From Sarocladium kiliense (lineage: Eukaryota; Ascomycota; Sordariomycetes; Hypocreales; Sarocladiaceae), in the NCBI GenBank assembly GCA_030734395.1, contig JAUZTG010000041.1, forward strand, positions 1,488,001-1,552,000: a DNA stretch of 64,000 nt, in the 5' to 3' direction. Every line of letters begins with the position of its first letter. The stretch's first letter is position 1. The position numbers were made by a program, and so were the translations under genes. The notes under the pieces were generated by a model. It was not told the origin of the DNA. It did not search any database and was given only the letters and a program-made list of their open reading frames with translations. Shown here piece after piece: positions 35,401 to 47,225 of the stretch.

Positions 35401-38400
35401 ACCGTCATGTCACGATTTAGTCCTACCTGAGGTACTTAGCTACTGATGTCTATTGTACCGTGCCTGTGTTCTCTCCATCGGTGGGCCCGCCCGCCCAAGC
35501 ACAGGCAGACAGCCTACCGCACACTGAAGCCCCCCGTGGATGCTCGACACTGACTGCTCCCATTGGCGCCTTCGTGTCCCTCCTGAGACCGGGTGTCTGC
35601 CACGGGCTGGGCAGTGCGCTGAGAGGTACGGAGAAGTATCGGGAAGCATCGTGCGCCAGCCAATCCTCATCCTGCACCGACGGCCAGAACCTGGTTTGCC
35701 CTCGTTCAACCACCCTCCCTGGCTCCGGCCTGCAAGCCTTCCTTCGCCTACAGGGAGGAGCGGCCCCCCCGGGAGTCCGTGGGGAGCTGACCAGCGAGGA
35801 TTTACACTGCCTGCTGCACTGGCCACAGCAACAGTCTGCGATGGAACATGGGCTGTCACTGCGGCTTGCCCAGGCATCTCCGTCAAACTGTTGTGCGCCC
35901 CAACCAAGGCGATCAGGCTCATCCAGTAATTTTTCGAGTCTAAACACCACTTCCGACTCCAGTCGGCGCCATCTTTACGCGGACACTGTCCCCCGGATCT
36001 TTTCGATGATCGTACACAAGGCGTTGCCAATTTCTTACAAGGTACGAGGTACAACCAACCACTGCCGCAACTAGATGTTAGGTGAGGCCTTCCCTAGCCA
36101 CTGGAACAGATCATCTCCGCTCCTTGCAAGTCTTTTAGTGAATGGTCTCAATCGACAACGGATTGCTTTAGTTACCAAACACCCTTGCGCTAATAGCAAC
36201 TAGTAAGAGGTTGTACCGTCGGCTCTACCGTGTGTAGGCCTTCGCTAGAACGTCCTCACCGACTCAAGGCGCACAACTTTGGCTGTCTCGGGCCATGTGA
36301 GGAATGCCACGAAATCATGCAACGCACCGAGACCGATCCGGTGGCCAAGTCGCCGGCGATCTGACCCGTTACAGCGCCTCTCTTCAGCTCGTCCTCTCCG
36401 ATGCGGGCAAATGATCGGGCCAGCGATGGTTCTCATTAGCCAGCACTGGGTACCGGGACCAGGCAGAGGAGCAAGGTGTCCCGACCCTCCAATCCGTTGG
36501 CTTGGTGTGCGCGGGTCCCCAGGGTCTTGTTTGGGCTGTGCCTCGCCTGCACCTTGCTCCATCGTTAGCTTCAGAGGCTAGAAACAGCCAAGGGCATGAT
36601 GCAGTGCTGCTTAGGTAGCGGAAAGGGTGTTGTCCCACTCATGTGCCACTATGAAAGTCGTTGGCCGTCATTTATTTTCGAACCAGGCGGTGTCGTGGCG
36701 GGCCCTGGTCCCCTCGCAAGCTACCACCACCACCCACCTGTGCAAGGCAACCTCAGGGAGCGAGGTCAGATGCCTGCCCAACACTGACTGGACTCTGTGA
36801 TATGATACGCCCGCACACTCTCTCCCTTGTTCGACTCTACACGCGGCTACTCATATTACTTCTGGTCCAGTTTCCCTTTGATGAAAAGGCTGCAGCCCGA
36901 GTCAAGGCTCTGATCCGGTGACTTCGCTTCCGGAGTGACTTCAGACCTGCCAGGAAGTCATCCTGGCCCCCCCGTCTCAGGACTTTCTCGTTCGTCGACT
37001 GACTAGCTACCTACTGCCTTGACAGTTGGGCCCAGGGTGTTGCTCACCGTGGGATTACTGCCGCCCTAAGAAGGCTCGAAACCCTTCGTTGAGCCAGGAG
37101 GGACTCGTACCAGACACGTCAATCGTACTGTTGACACAGCCATCTGAGTCCACTCCGCCTGTCCATGCGTGGTTACAGGGCCTTAGCAGGTTTGGCGAAC
37201 CTCACTCTCAGGCTGGCCATTTGGGAATTATGGAGTCAATACAGAAGGATTTGATGCGTCTGACCAGCAACGAAGATCTTGCGTTACTAAAGTGTTGCAT
37301 AGCATCGCAAACCTTGTAAGAAGAGTATCACGCCGAATCACATCGACACCCACTCAGAGTGTAAACCCCACCATCAGCGCCATCGCTGCAATGGGGGAAT
37401 CTGCTCATGCCGCCACTCCTTGACACCGTCCGGACAGGGAGGTCTGTCCCGTCTCCACGGTCCACATGTCTCGCGGTAACCTTCGTTGAAAACAACTCGC
37501 AAAGCAGGGGCCAATTTTCTGTCTGACCAGTAGCGTGCCATGGCGCGCTACTTCCGGTAAACTGTACATCATGGTCAAACTGGACGAAAGTCTAGCAAGC
37601 CAAATTACTAGCCACCAGGATCGCATGAGTTTAGTTAACAACTCTGTCGAAAGATATTACGACTTCAGCTTCATGGGCGGCGAGCCGGATTTCAAGAGCG
37701 AAAGACAGCGGCTGGTCAGACACAGACAATCACCAACCATCCGATGACAAGGAGCACGCTCTCTGCAGTTACGGAGCGGCGTGGCCAGGAGGCGCAACCA
37801 CGAGTCCAAAGTCCAGGCTCCAAGCATGCCAAAATGCACCTTGGGCCATCGGTCTTGGTGCTCGGTCCCAGGATCGCAGCGCTTGAACCAGCAAAACCCA
37901 AGCTACAGTAGTCTACGGACGCTCCGTACACCCCATATATGGTTTGGATGCAGCTCATGCCAGACCCTCTGACCTGGCTCCCTCGGGATTTCGCTGGCCC
38001 AAGGGTGTCACGCCCGAACGGAAGGGGCAGGGAGCTCCCCACCCATGGGTGCCATGAATCCAGCCCAGAAGTATGCGCACGCCCAGGGTGAGCGCAGAGC
38101 GCCCCATTCGGCAACTCAGAAACATCAGATCTTCCCACAGATTACCGCCTCTGGTTTCCTCTACTTCTACCCCACCCGTGATCGCAAGCCGCTCATCCCT
38201 TCCATTTTGTGGGCTGAGAATGTTGATGTTTGTTCCATGTCCTAAACGGCAGGGGTGGACTTCAATGCACAATCGAGCCATGACCATCCCCAGTTTTGGA
38301 TCATCATCTTCTGAAAGGGACTACGGTACCACTCTGTGGCCGAGAAGAAATCGTGCGGCCATGTTCGTCTGGCGGCAAATCTGCAGCCACCCATGTCAAG

Positions 38401-39367
38401 GGAACAGTTCAACAGTCTGGGAAAGATCACAAAACTAAGCAGAGTCACGTACACTTGACTCAGAGGACTCCTACAGCTCTTATTGCCCGTTTGTGACATG
38501 GGTCCATCTTCCTGGAGCAAGGCACGACGAAGACACCTGCGCCATCGGGCTTCATGAACAAGACGGCCCGTTTGATTGATTGTTCTGTCACTTACCTCAA
38601 GTTGTGATTGTCACCACTAACGCAAGCGCTTCGGTTGAAGGAATGGATCCAATACCGTTGCCGCCAGTGCGGCACCTCGCAGGGGTGGTTGACGACCCTT
38701 CTTTTAACTTTCTCCCTTGGGACCTTCAGGCTTTTTACTTGAATCACACCCCTCTGGGGGCCATATGACGCATCCCCCTTTTGAGGCGTTGTCCATCACA
38801 CAGCCGTGAAGGCCACGGTGCTAACTATGGGCTTGGAGAGGATCCTTGCCAGGTACATGCCCGGCGGCCTATTTGGGGTGCTATTGACTCGATCTCCATT
38901 GACAGTGCAACCCGCAGGTTGTGCATCACCATGCCTCTCCTGGCAAGGCGTCAAGCCAACCAAGCCGACAGGCCGTTCTCCATGTTCCTCAATACCCTTG
39001 CGTTGGGCCCGGTCCACCATCCTAGCTGGATCCCATAGACTGTGGAGCAGTTGATCTGGCTCACGCATGCTTGCGCACAAGCATCAAGTTCCGACTAGGC
39101 TCAGGTCGTTCCGCAAGCCATCTTTTTGGTCTGATCCAAAAGCCTCCCTGGCCCTTCATGAACCCCCTTCACCTACAATCCTCCTGGGTCTTCTTGATAC
39201 ATAACGCAAGCAATCCTCCTTTTCGTCCGCGTTCACCTTTCAACCACCTTTAACAAACCATTAAACGGGTACCGAACTTTAACACCAGGACGATACCTCC
39301 GGCTACCACCGTTCCCCGATCCCTCTACAGACACATACTTATACGACTCCATCACCTGAAGAATCTA
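32481..39367. other. 6.9-kb gene-free region
   Basis: No recognisable protein on either strand. The longest open frames (about 200 codons near 34700-35320 and 35440-36070) occur on both strands over the same bases and read as low-complexity Pro/Ser/Arg sequence, typical of chance frames in GC-rich DNA. No tRNA, no transposase-like frame, no terminal repeats and no AT-rich RIP-like block seen. The last ~200 bp before 39368 are pyrimidine-rich and contain a 31-codon upstream ORF (ATG near 39158, stop near 39253). The simplest reading is a very long upstream regulatory region or an unrecognised non-coding transcript. Confidence 0.5.
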
Positions 39368-40474
39368 ATGATGCAGGCTTTCGCAAGCCAGCAGCCCTTT
39401 GTCCAAGGGGGCCCCAACGACTTGTTTGATGACTCCAGTAGACATACCATGTCCTCAGTCTCTCGAAGACTGTCAAGAGAGTCATCAAGCCATCGCGCTG
39501 GCAACTCGATGCGTGTCGTGAAGCCAAGTAGCGCGAGCAACAGTCCCCAGGCACTATGGAACAACAGGAGGCGTACCATGATGCACGACTCTGCCACCTC
39601 GCGCCGCACACAACAGGTTCTGGAGCAGCTTCTTACTCCGGATCAATTTGGTCAGAGCCAACAGACCAGCAGACGGTCCGAAAGACCCGTCAGCTGGCAT
39701 CCTGGTTCTTTCATCCAGCAGGCTACCCCGAGCAACTTGATGGCACCATCTCAGCACCTCCAGCAGCAGCAGCCTCTTTCGACGCAAGCCTACTTCACCG
39801 ACCGTCAACAGGCTTCACCGCATTACTCCTCTATGTCGCCGGGAATGATGGCTTGCTCAGCGAACACTTCCCCAGCGTCGACCTTCTCCCCACTCCCAGT
39901 TCAGTATCCTGGATTTACTACAACCAGCTCTCAGTATCTTCCCTCAGATGCTTGGCAAGCACTACAGAAGTCTGCACCATTCTACCCCACACCAAATGAA
40001 CCCAGAGACTATACGGAGCCATTCCCTATGTTTGGTGCTGATCCTCAAGTGTGTGCACAGTCGGCTGAGAGCGCCGACTGGCAGAACTACATCATGCATG
40101 GCATGAATACAACAACACCTCCTACTCCGGACTCTTTGATGCAGCCGGAGCCTGCACTACCGGCAATGCCTCAGGAAAGCCCTGCTTTCCAGACTCTCGA
40201 TGAACCTGAAGACGACGGTGAGGTGCTCGTGGGCATGGGTCTCTACGATGCGCCAGAGAAAATGAATGAAGATCCGCAACTGGACAACTACCGCTCCACA
40301 GTATGCAGCCTCCTTGGATCTCGATTCCGCCCTTCTGAGCCACAGGGCAAAGGACTGAAGCTGGAGGAGACTTGGTCGCCACCATCAAAGTCCGACGATG
40401 GAGAGGACGATGAGGAAGACGCGGAGGATGACGACGCAGAGGCGACTACTCAGGCTACCAAGACGGCAGCTTGA
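39368..40474 (+). CDS. Ser/Gln/Pro-rich protein with conserved acidic C-terminal motif, unknown function
   Basis: Single-exon gene encoding 368 aa; two adjacent ATGs (39368 and 39371) can start it. Residues 1-260 are low complexity, rich in Ser, Gln, Pro, Thr and Tyr, with a short poly-Gln (HLQQQQPLS). The end is more ordered: DEPEDDGEVLVGMGLYDAPEK, then PQLDNYRSTVCSLLGSRF and GKGLKLEETWSPPS, followed by a Glu/Asp tail. The pattern GEVLVGMGLYD...GKGLKLEETW is, from memory, shared by uncharacterised filamentous-ascomycete proteins; no domain name is known to me. The composition suggests a nuclear or transcription-related protein, which is inference. Preceded by a 6.9-kb region without genes, as is common for developmental regulators. 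Confidence 0.8.
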   Translation: MMQAFASQQPFVQGGPNDLFDDSSRHTMSSVSRRLSRESSSHRAGNSMRVVKPSSASNSPQALWNNRRRTMMHDSATSRRTQQVLEQLLTPDQFGQSQQTSRRSERPVSWHPGSFIQQATPSNLMAPSQHLQQQQPLSTQAYFTDRQQASPHYSSMSPGMMACSANTSPASTFSPLPVQYPGFTTTSSQYLPSDAWQALQKSAPFYPTPNEPRDYTEPFPMFGADPQVCAQSAESADWQNYIMHGMNTTTPPTPDSLMQPEPALPAMPQESPAFQTLDEPEDDGEVLVGMGLYDAPEKMNEDPQLDNYRSTVCSLLGSRFRPSEPQGKGLKLEETWSPPSKSDDGEDDEEDAEDDDAEATTQATKTAA

Positions 40475-41700
40475 ATGCCAGCGCTTATGATGGATTATGA
40501 CTTGATTATTCTGAGCGATGATTTTAATGCGAGGCGTACGGTCTTTTTTTGGTCTTTCGTCTCTAGACATACAGGAGGGCCTTGGCAAGGCATCGACTCC
40601 TCAGGGCGTTCTTGACACAACTACTACAGGGGAAAGGAACTGGCGTATTACCTGGGACACTCTGGACAGGAAGGACAAAGAAATTGTCAGGCTGCAGCGA
40701 GTGAAATATACCCCGGGATGAAGCGGACATCACAGATGATGATGCCGAGCATATTAGGCTAGAAGCTTAGTTAGACAAGCCAACAAGATCTTGAAGATAA
40801 ACTCTACATTCAAGTGTTCTAGTGAGTCGTTGCGCTTGTGGAAGGTTGCTGTAAATGAGACAGTAAGTGCGTAAAACCCATGAATATCATGGACATGACT
40901 GATTGCCAGTACACCAGATACACTTACGGCAGTGAAGGGACTGTAACCCACGTCCATCAGGAAGCCTCAGCTCAGCAGGCATGCGCACCCACTGTGGCAT
41001 GGCGGTTTCGACTTGACAAAACCACCGAACAGACATGAAAGCCGAGCGATTATCGTGTCCGTATGATGCGTCTTCCCTCTCCTAGGAACCGGGGGAATGC
41101 AAAAGAAAGTCAGTGGCTTCTTCTTTTGGTGACACCCACTCACACCCAGGTCTCTCGCACCACTTTTCCCACGGTCCACCCCCTTCACTTGAGGAGCAGC
41201 ACGAATACTGAGCTGACAGTGGAAAGAAGGAGCGAAGAGGGGGCGTGTGGATTCTGGCCAAGCAAGGCAAACGCTGTGGAAGATTGGGGGGTATCAGTAT
41301 GGGTTTCTTGCATCTCCTCCTCCTCCTCCCCGCTAGAAGACAAGCGAACAGAGCCGCCATCCGAACCCCTGTCAGACATGTGTTTTGGTGTGGCCCGTGC
41401 GCCGGGGGGGGCCAGAAAAGTGACTGCCAGTGAGCGGCTTTTCCCTTGAGGGGGGGAGGGATCCTCTTCTCTCCCCTCTGTTGTCTTGCTTTTTCGGGAG
41501 GTTTCCCTTATGTTGGCTCCGTTGGTCAAGTGTCTCCCCACCTACGGAAGACGCAGAAAGGGGGAGGGGGCGTGGGGTTGCTGCTTTGACTGGAGGCTGA
41601 GAAGGCCAGAAAAAGGGGTGTGGGTAGTGCACAGACAGTCGTCGTCGTGGTGGGTTTTTGCAGAACACAACGCAGCGCGCAGCGCAGGCTTGTTTGTCTG

Positions 41701-41982
41701 CTATGGTCGCTTGGCGGAGAGAGCGAGAAGGGTGTATGTACGTGTGTGCGTGTGATGTTTGGTGCAGGCGGTGTGGGTGTGGGTTTTGACTTTTTCATGA
41801 TCTTTTTGGAGATCAAGTCGTTGGAATCGATGCCATTCTCGTCGTCCCGCGCGTAGCGTGTCCGAGAGTGTATGATGCCTCTTTGCTTTTTCTTCTCGCC
41901 TGGCGTTCCCTAGCACGAGCGACGCACTCATTTGCCTGACGCGAGGGTTTCGTCTCTCGTACTCTGTACGGGCGGAAATCAT
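41701..41982 (-). CDS. possible small basic protein (93 aa), uncertain
   Basis: Minus-strand frame from ATG at 41982 (MISARTEYERRNPRVRQM...) to 41701. The first ~65 codons read as a plausible Arg/Lys/Glu-rich helical protein. The last part runs through a TG/CA simple repeat and becomes Thr-His-rich, which suggests a real gene, if any, would splice before it. No family recognised, and chance is quite possible. Confidence 0.18.
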   Translation of the reverse strand: MISARTEYERRNPRVRQMSASLVLGNARREEKAKRHHTLSDTLRAGRREWHRFQRLDLQKDHEKVKTHTHTACTKHHTHTRTYTLLALSAKRP

Positions 41983-42813
41983 GGGTGTGAGTATGCACAA
42001 CTACTGAACCATGGCAGTAAATGACTGGGAATCATAGTCCCAAGAGTCTTGTTCAGGTGGCGAAAGTAGAGTCCGTCGTTCCTCTGCCCCCAGCATGTCT
42101 CGCCCAGTGGTCGATCTGCCCCATGACGGAGCACGGGCTGAGATGAATGCTTCACTCATCACACGACAGGGCCGTGCCCCGCTAGGAAGTTTATTGCATA
42201 GCAAAGAGTCTGGAGTACGAGTAGAGCATTGAGTCGGGGGCCCTGCAAGGAGGGCAGCCCCTCGATCGAGCTAAAGACTGTCGTCTACGCGTCCTTGTCT
42301 CCGGAGGGCCCTGCATGCACTCTGACTGGACTGGACACATGGAGTAGGTAGAGATTGCAGACAGCAAAGGTGTACCCCGAAGTGCTAGCGGAAACGCTCC
42401 GATGGTTGGGAACCTTGACAAGAGTTTCGGCGAGTCGCCTTCCTCGTTACGTGGTTTCCGCGGCTGCGCGCCATTCCTTGGTCGCGATTGATTAACTTGG
42501 TGTGGCGCTGAGAAAGTCCAAGGCATCAACCCGGCTGAAGGGAGGGATGGAGCCGCTGTCTGTTCGCTTCGCGGGCATTCCAGTCCTACGCTCGACCTCG
42601 AACAGCACCAAATGTGCCCGCTCGGATGACCCGGGCTGCACACGCTCCATATCTGGTGTTCGTGTTCGACTCAAAAGTTTCAATACAGCCTTGCACCAAG
42701 AGCGGTGATAGTGGTGACTTAGCAGCGGGAACGTGGAGCCACAAAAGATCAAGGACGAAAAAAGCAGGCGTCGTCCCGCTTCACTATGGATTCTTTGGAG
42801 CCGCCCGAGCACC

Positions 42814-42824
42814 AAAAAAAAAAA
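42814..42824. repeat. A11 homopolymer run
   Basis: Eleven consecutive A residues in non-coding sequence. Confidence 0.85.
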
Positions 42825-43697
42825 GTCTGACGCCGGGACGACGGACGGTATCAAAAGTATGAGTGATGAGCGTACGTGGCCAGGCTCCAGGGGGTGTTGG
42901 CTCCAGCGAAATGACGATGGATGACCGAAACCAAACCTCAGCAAACTCCGTTCTGGGGCGGGCCGTCACCGAGTCACGGGCTAGGCAGAGCTTGCTTGAG
43001 TAAGGTGAAGGAGACGGTAAGATTTGACGACATGGTTCCAGTTTCTGCTTGCTCAGGACTCCATATGGGAGTGAAGGAAGGGTGTTCCTCCGATCTCCAC
43101 ATCAGGGTGGAAGGGACCGAAATTACAGTGGGATCGTGAGCAAGGGATCATCGTCGTCGACCAGGGATCATCGTGAGCTGCCGATTCAGTTCGTTCGTCA
43201 AGAAGTGCTAGTCGACCAGTGGCGGGTCAGGCGAAAGGGGTTTCGACCGTAGTCATTCAGATCACAGCAGGGCAGGACAGACCAGGATTCTGCTGCTGGA
43301 CTGGGCCGCGGGACAGAGACGGAATGGCCTACGTCGAGGCATGCCCTTCCTGGGTCACGGGGTAAGGTGTGCAAACTGGCTGGCTGCCGTGTTGATCATG
43401 CTCTCTGGGCAACTGCCGCGGCATAATTCAGTTGACCGCAGAAGGTCTCAGACGGTTGTTCCTTCCCAGGCCGCCCTAAAGGGTGTGTGTGCCTGCCTCA
43501 TAGCCTGCCTCGAGGGGCGCCTCCTGGTTTCCATGTCCGGTACCCTGGAGTTACAACGTAGATGAGGGAAGGTATGGTACGATACGACACGGTAAGGCTT
43601 GCTGCCATAGGATTTATTCCCGTCACGACCACATCAGTCATTACGACTCAGTCCCATGATCTTGTATTGCTGTCATCATGTTGCGACGGGGCCAGGC

Positions 43698-46220
43698 TCA
43701 CAAAGCCTGCACATGCTTGTCCTGTGACGCCGGCAGGTTCACCTCATCTACGGGCAGTGTGATGGCTCGATCAAGGGCATACGGCAAGCCGCGGTGCCGC
43801 CCTCTGATCATCATGGCACAGATGACGAATTTGCTCAACGGCTTGTAGTGGCCAGACATGGATACATATCCGAATGGACCCCCAAGCGACAAGCCAACAT
43901 TGCCACTGCGGCTGTGGTTAACATTGCACTTGATTGCTCGATCAACCGTTCCTTCGATTACTCACTATGCTGAGGTGACCTCGAACAGCACCGGGAAAAG
44001 CGAGAAGGACTGTGCCCAACCACATGTCAGTCACCCTGATTTCATGGGAAGCACGTGCTTGTGCGGCAGCCAGCGAATGTAGCTTACCGGCTCGTTCAGG
44101 TCCATGATGCGCTCGGCCTCTACGATGCTGATCAGAAAGGTTCCGAGGAATATGTACCAGAGGTCAAATGTCAGCTGGTTTCGAATATGGGCCATGACAT
44201 ATGACATGCTGCTGTGTTCATTCAGTGTTCCCTCACTCGACCAGATTCCCAATGTCCGCTCTTCGGCTGTGTTGGAGGCTCGGATGCTGATCGCAATCGG
44301 GAAGACTGCAATATACATCATGGTGAGGAGGCTGAACTGAACAGCAGGGTTCACTGCCGCAAGATTGAGAGTAGAAGTGCCTGTGTGGCGAGCTGATGCT
44401 GCCTGAAAGAGGGCTGATAGGATCCGTGGGCCCATCGCCAAGTCGTTGACAGCTGCATTGTCCAGGTCCAGCGTGATGATCAGGATAACGTCAATGAAGT
44501 TCAGGAGGAACACGATGCCGAAGAGGATCCACGTTGGACGACTCGGGAAGAGCAACGTGTAGCAGCGCCGAGGGTGTTCCAGGAGAAACTGCAGTGACTC
44601 GCGCGTACTCGACTTCCGAGGGACCAGGTAGGAGCATATCCAGAGCATGAGGCGCAAGAGCACCGGGTAGCAAGTGTTGCCTGCAAAAGCGAGGAATGTC
44701 ATGACGATCATGGGCCATGTGGCGTCTTTGAAAGTTGCCATCGAATCTGGTGTAAGCGTGAAGCCAAGGTTGTTTACCATGGTCTGCGCCGAGTAGAACG
44801 CCCTGCAAGGGACTTTGTTAGCCGGGTTCCTCGACGAGCCCCCCAATTTACAGTCATACCACCACGATTGACCGATACCAGACTCCGCGAGCCAGTCAGT
44901 GTACCTCGAAGGTGCGGCGTGAATCCACGGCAAGAGACAGATTACCCCCAGCACATGAAGCCCAATCAAGTACCCTTCAGTCGTGATATCAGCATTCGGA
45001 CAATAACCCCCCGACATTGCAAGATCATACCAATCACAAACTTGAGTAAAAGCCTTAATGCTCGATATTCTATGCCTCCAAGCCTCTCGCGATCTTCCTC
45101 GGTCAGGTTGTAGAAGTTCGAGTTTCGGCCGATTGTAACTTGACGAGAAAGCTGAGGCAGATCAATGGTCTTCACTTTACGTAGGTTCGATTGCGATCTG
45201 CTCCTGTCCCGAGTTTGTGACAGTCCTGGCTTACCCAGCACGAAAGCTGAGGTTGCTGCCCTCTCTAAAGATCTAGCAGCATCACGTGCAGAACCCTGGG
45301 TTTGGGAGTAACGAGACCGAGGTTCATCAGTATAGGACTTCCGCAATGGGATGATTGCGTCTTCGGTGATGTTTTCTGCTCTATAACGTTAGTCCAGACG
45401 TTATTGATACCGTGACTTTAGATAGCAACCTACGCGATTCTACACCGCCGCTGTTGAATCCAAGGTTTCCAGAGTCTACTACTTTACTCCTCGCATCCTC
45501 GCTAGAGTCTGGTACCCTTACGTGCTGCATCGAGCGCCGTGCATTATATGCTGCCCGTGGGCTCTCGACACTATCACCATTGATGGTGTCACTGAAAGTG
45601 ATCATTGTTGTCCTGTTCTGTGCTGCCTCTGACGGTGATTTCGCAGGTCCAGGAGGGGCATAGCGATCTACACCCCGGCCGTTGTCGTGAAAGTCCTTCT
45701 GCGGCTGAAATTCCTCTTCATCATCATTCACGCGACTTCGGCCGAGGGTATCTTCTGGGTCAATACTTGAAAGGCAAAGGTAGTACCATTGGACTCACCA
45801 GCGGTACTGCGAAGCTGTTTTCGGAACCAATAGAGTCGAATTATAACCACGACAGGGTTAATGAACATTATGTTTGTAATGATAGGAATGACATATATAT
45901 AGACCTGCTGATATGTCTCGAGATTCTTAACGTCGACCCTTGGCTCCTCTTAGTATAGGATATGTATTTTGGGATGGGGAGGGGGCAAACTCACGTATTC
46001 AAACCAGACTCCGTGGAGCCGCTGCAGCCAAAGAATATAGTGTCAATAGCACTGAGATTCCCGTAGGGATATAGTATTGGGAAGGATAGCAAGCTGCAGA
46101 AGATGATCCATGCATCTTCGAACGCGGTCAGCTAAGGGAAACAGGCATGCAGATGGAATACTCACAGTGCAAGCGGATGTAGTTGAGGTCGGGGCGCCAT
46201 GTGCTCCAGAATTGCGCCAT
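43698..46220 (-). CDS. trk1: Trk-type potassium transporter
   Basis: Plasma-membrane K+ (or K+/Na+) uptake transporter of the fungal TRK family. Nine exons (minus): 46220-46166, 46115-45995, 45938-45799, 45754-45434, 45378-45031, 44974-44860, 44802-44088, 44009-43966 and 43905-43698, giving 688 aa. Introns are 44-78 nt and all frames agree. The four pore-loop segments are recognisable: FFGCSGSTESGLNTVDV, AFYSAQTMVNNLGFTLTPDS, ASARHTGTSTLNLAAVNPAVQ and VLFEVTSAYGNVGLSLGGP. All carry the selectivity-filter Gly. Between the second pair of helices and the QLSRQVTIGRNSNFYNLTEEDRERLGG block lies the usual hydrophilic cytoplasmic loop, here short (about 230 residues), so the protein is compact compared with the ~900-aa Neurospora form. 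The gene is divergent from las1 over 1 kb. No break seen. Confidence 0.94.
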
Positions 46221-47225
46221 GTCCAGGCTGTGCGCTTGTCGCCGAGAAGATGAAATAGAGATCTTCTCGATGGGAGTGTAAGTGAGGCAGGTTTGATATA
46301 CATGCAATCTCTTATTGCTGTGGGCTGGCGAAGCAACAACAACGCAGATTCTTGCGTCTCCGTCACATTTATACTACATACATATTGGGCGCATCTGCAT
46401 TATCTCGTCATGCTCAGAACATAATATTTGCTCAGGGTCTTTCCATCTGGGCCACTTGGGGATCGACCATGCGCAAACGTGGTTTATCGAGCATAACGAA
46501 CCAATCCCAGGTGGCCGGGAAGGCGGAGACCCTCCATACCGGCAGTGGATGCGAGCGGGAAGGCGGATGAGTATCACTCACTCACTGCCTTATGTACAGC
46601 ACTGCGGAATAAGTGTCTGGGTTGCCTCCTGCTCGCAGGTCACTGATTTTCTTATCAGGGGAGATGAAGGCTTGCGAATCAAGTTCTTACGAGACATGCA
46701 GGGTCAAGCGCAGAGACGCCAGTTTATGCATAAGGGATAGAGGGGAGCGGACACCTGAAATGAAGCCAGTAGCGGTCAACTGTCGGTGATTGCTGCTCCA
46801 ATCTGGGCCCTAAAAATACAAGTACCAAAGCTACTGTTCGCAGGAACTGCTAAAGGTGCTTTACACATTCACATACGTCTCCCGCAGCCCCTTTTCTCTT
46901 TCTTTCTTATCTGGACAGCTAAGGGAATTCCTCCGCCCGAGAACAAAACAGAATGAGCTATTTTTAATCATTCCCCCTATGGCCGTTCACGTGACAACAT
47001 CGTCGAATCCAAGCACCATAGTCCGGGGAGGACCTTGCCTGTAGATTCCTCGAGGCGCAAAATTTCCGGCAAATGCAGCTACCCTGCAACAACGTACCTG
47101 ACTCTGGTTCCTCTCCTCTCAACTCCCCTGACATCAGGCAACACAGTGCCAACGTCGGGCTCATTGTTCTTTTCGAAGATGGGTGTGCAGGCTCTGTCAT
47201 AATATCGAGGGCTTGGTGATTGAAC
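46221..47225. other. divergent promoter region of trk1 and las1
   Basis: About 1 kb between divergent start codons. Contains no conserved frame. It must hold both promoters. Confidence 0.5.

Larger units (their letters stand above)
40475..43697. other. 3.2-kb region between converging genes, with G-tracts and simple repeats
   Basis: Lies between the 3' ends of the Gln-rich gene and the Trk gene, an unusually long gap for a convergent pair. It contains a CTC microsatellite (~41314-41329), runs of seven or more G near 41404, 41451 and 41561, a TG-rich stretch (41735-41790) and an A11 run (42814-42824). Read on the minus strand, 42000 to 41400 is pyrimidine-rich like a promoter or leader. A weak minus-strand frame is listed separately. 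No firm gene identified. Confidence 0.45.

Noticed and set aside
35440..36074. Overlapping ~204-codon open frames on both strands
   Set aside because: Plus and minus frames cover the same bases, are Pro/Ser/Arg/Cys-rich, match no family I know and show no intron structure. Stop-free stretches of this size occur by chance in GC-rich DNA.
42191..42944. Two ~150-codon minus-strand frames
   Set aside because: Different overlapping frames with mixed composition, one running through an A11 run. No conserved block or splice pattern.
43143..43175. Short duplicated AGGGATCATCGT
   Set aside because: Only two 12-nt copies 18 bp apart. Too small to call a repeat element.
43698..46220. Apparent fragmented Trk gene
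   Set aside because: Eight short introns account for every frame change. All four pore loops and both ends are present.
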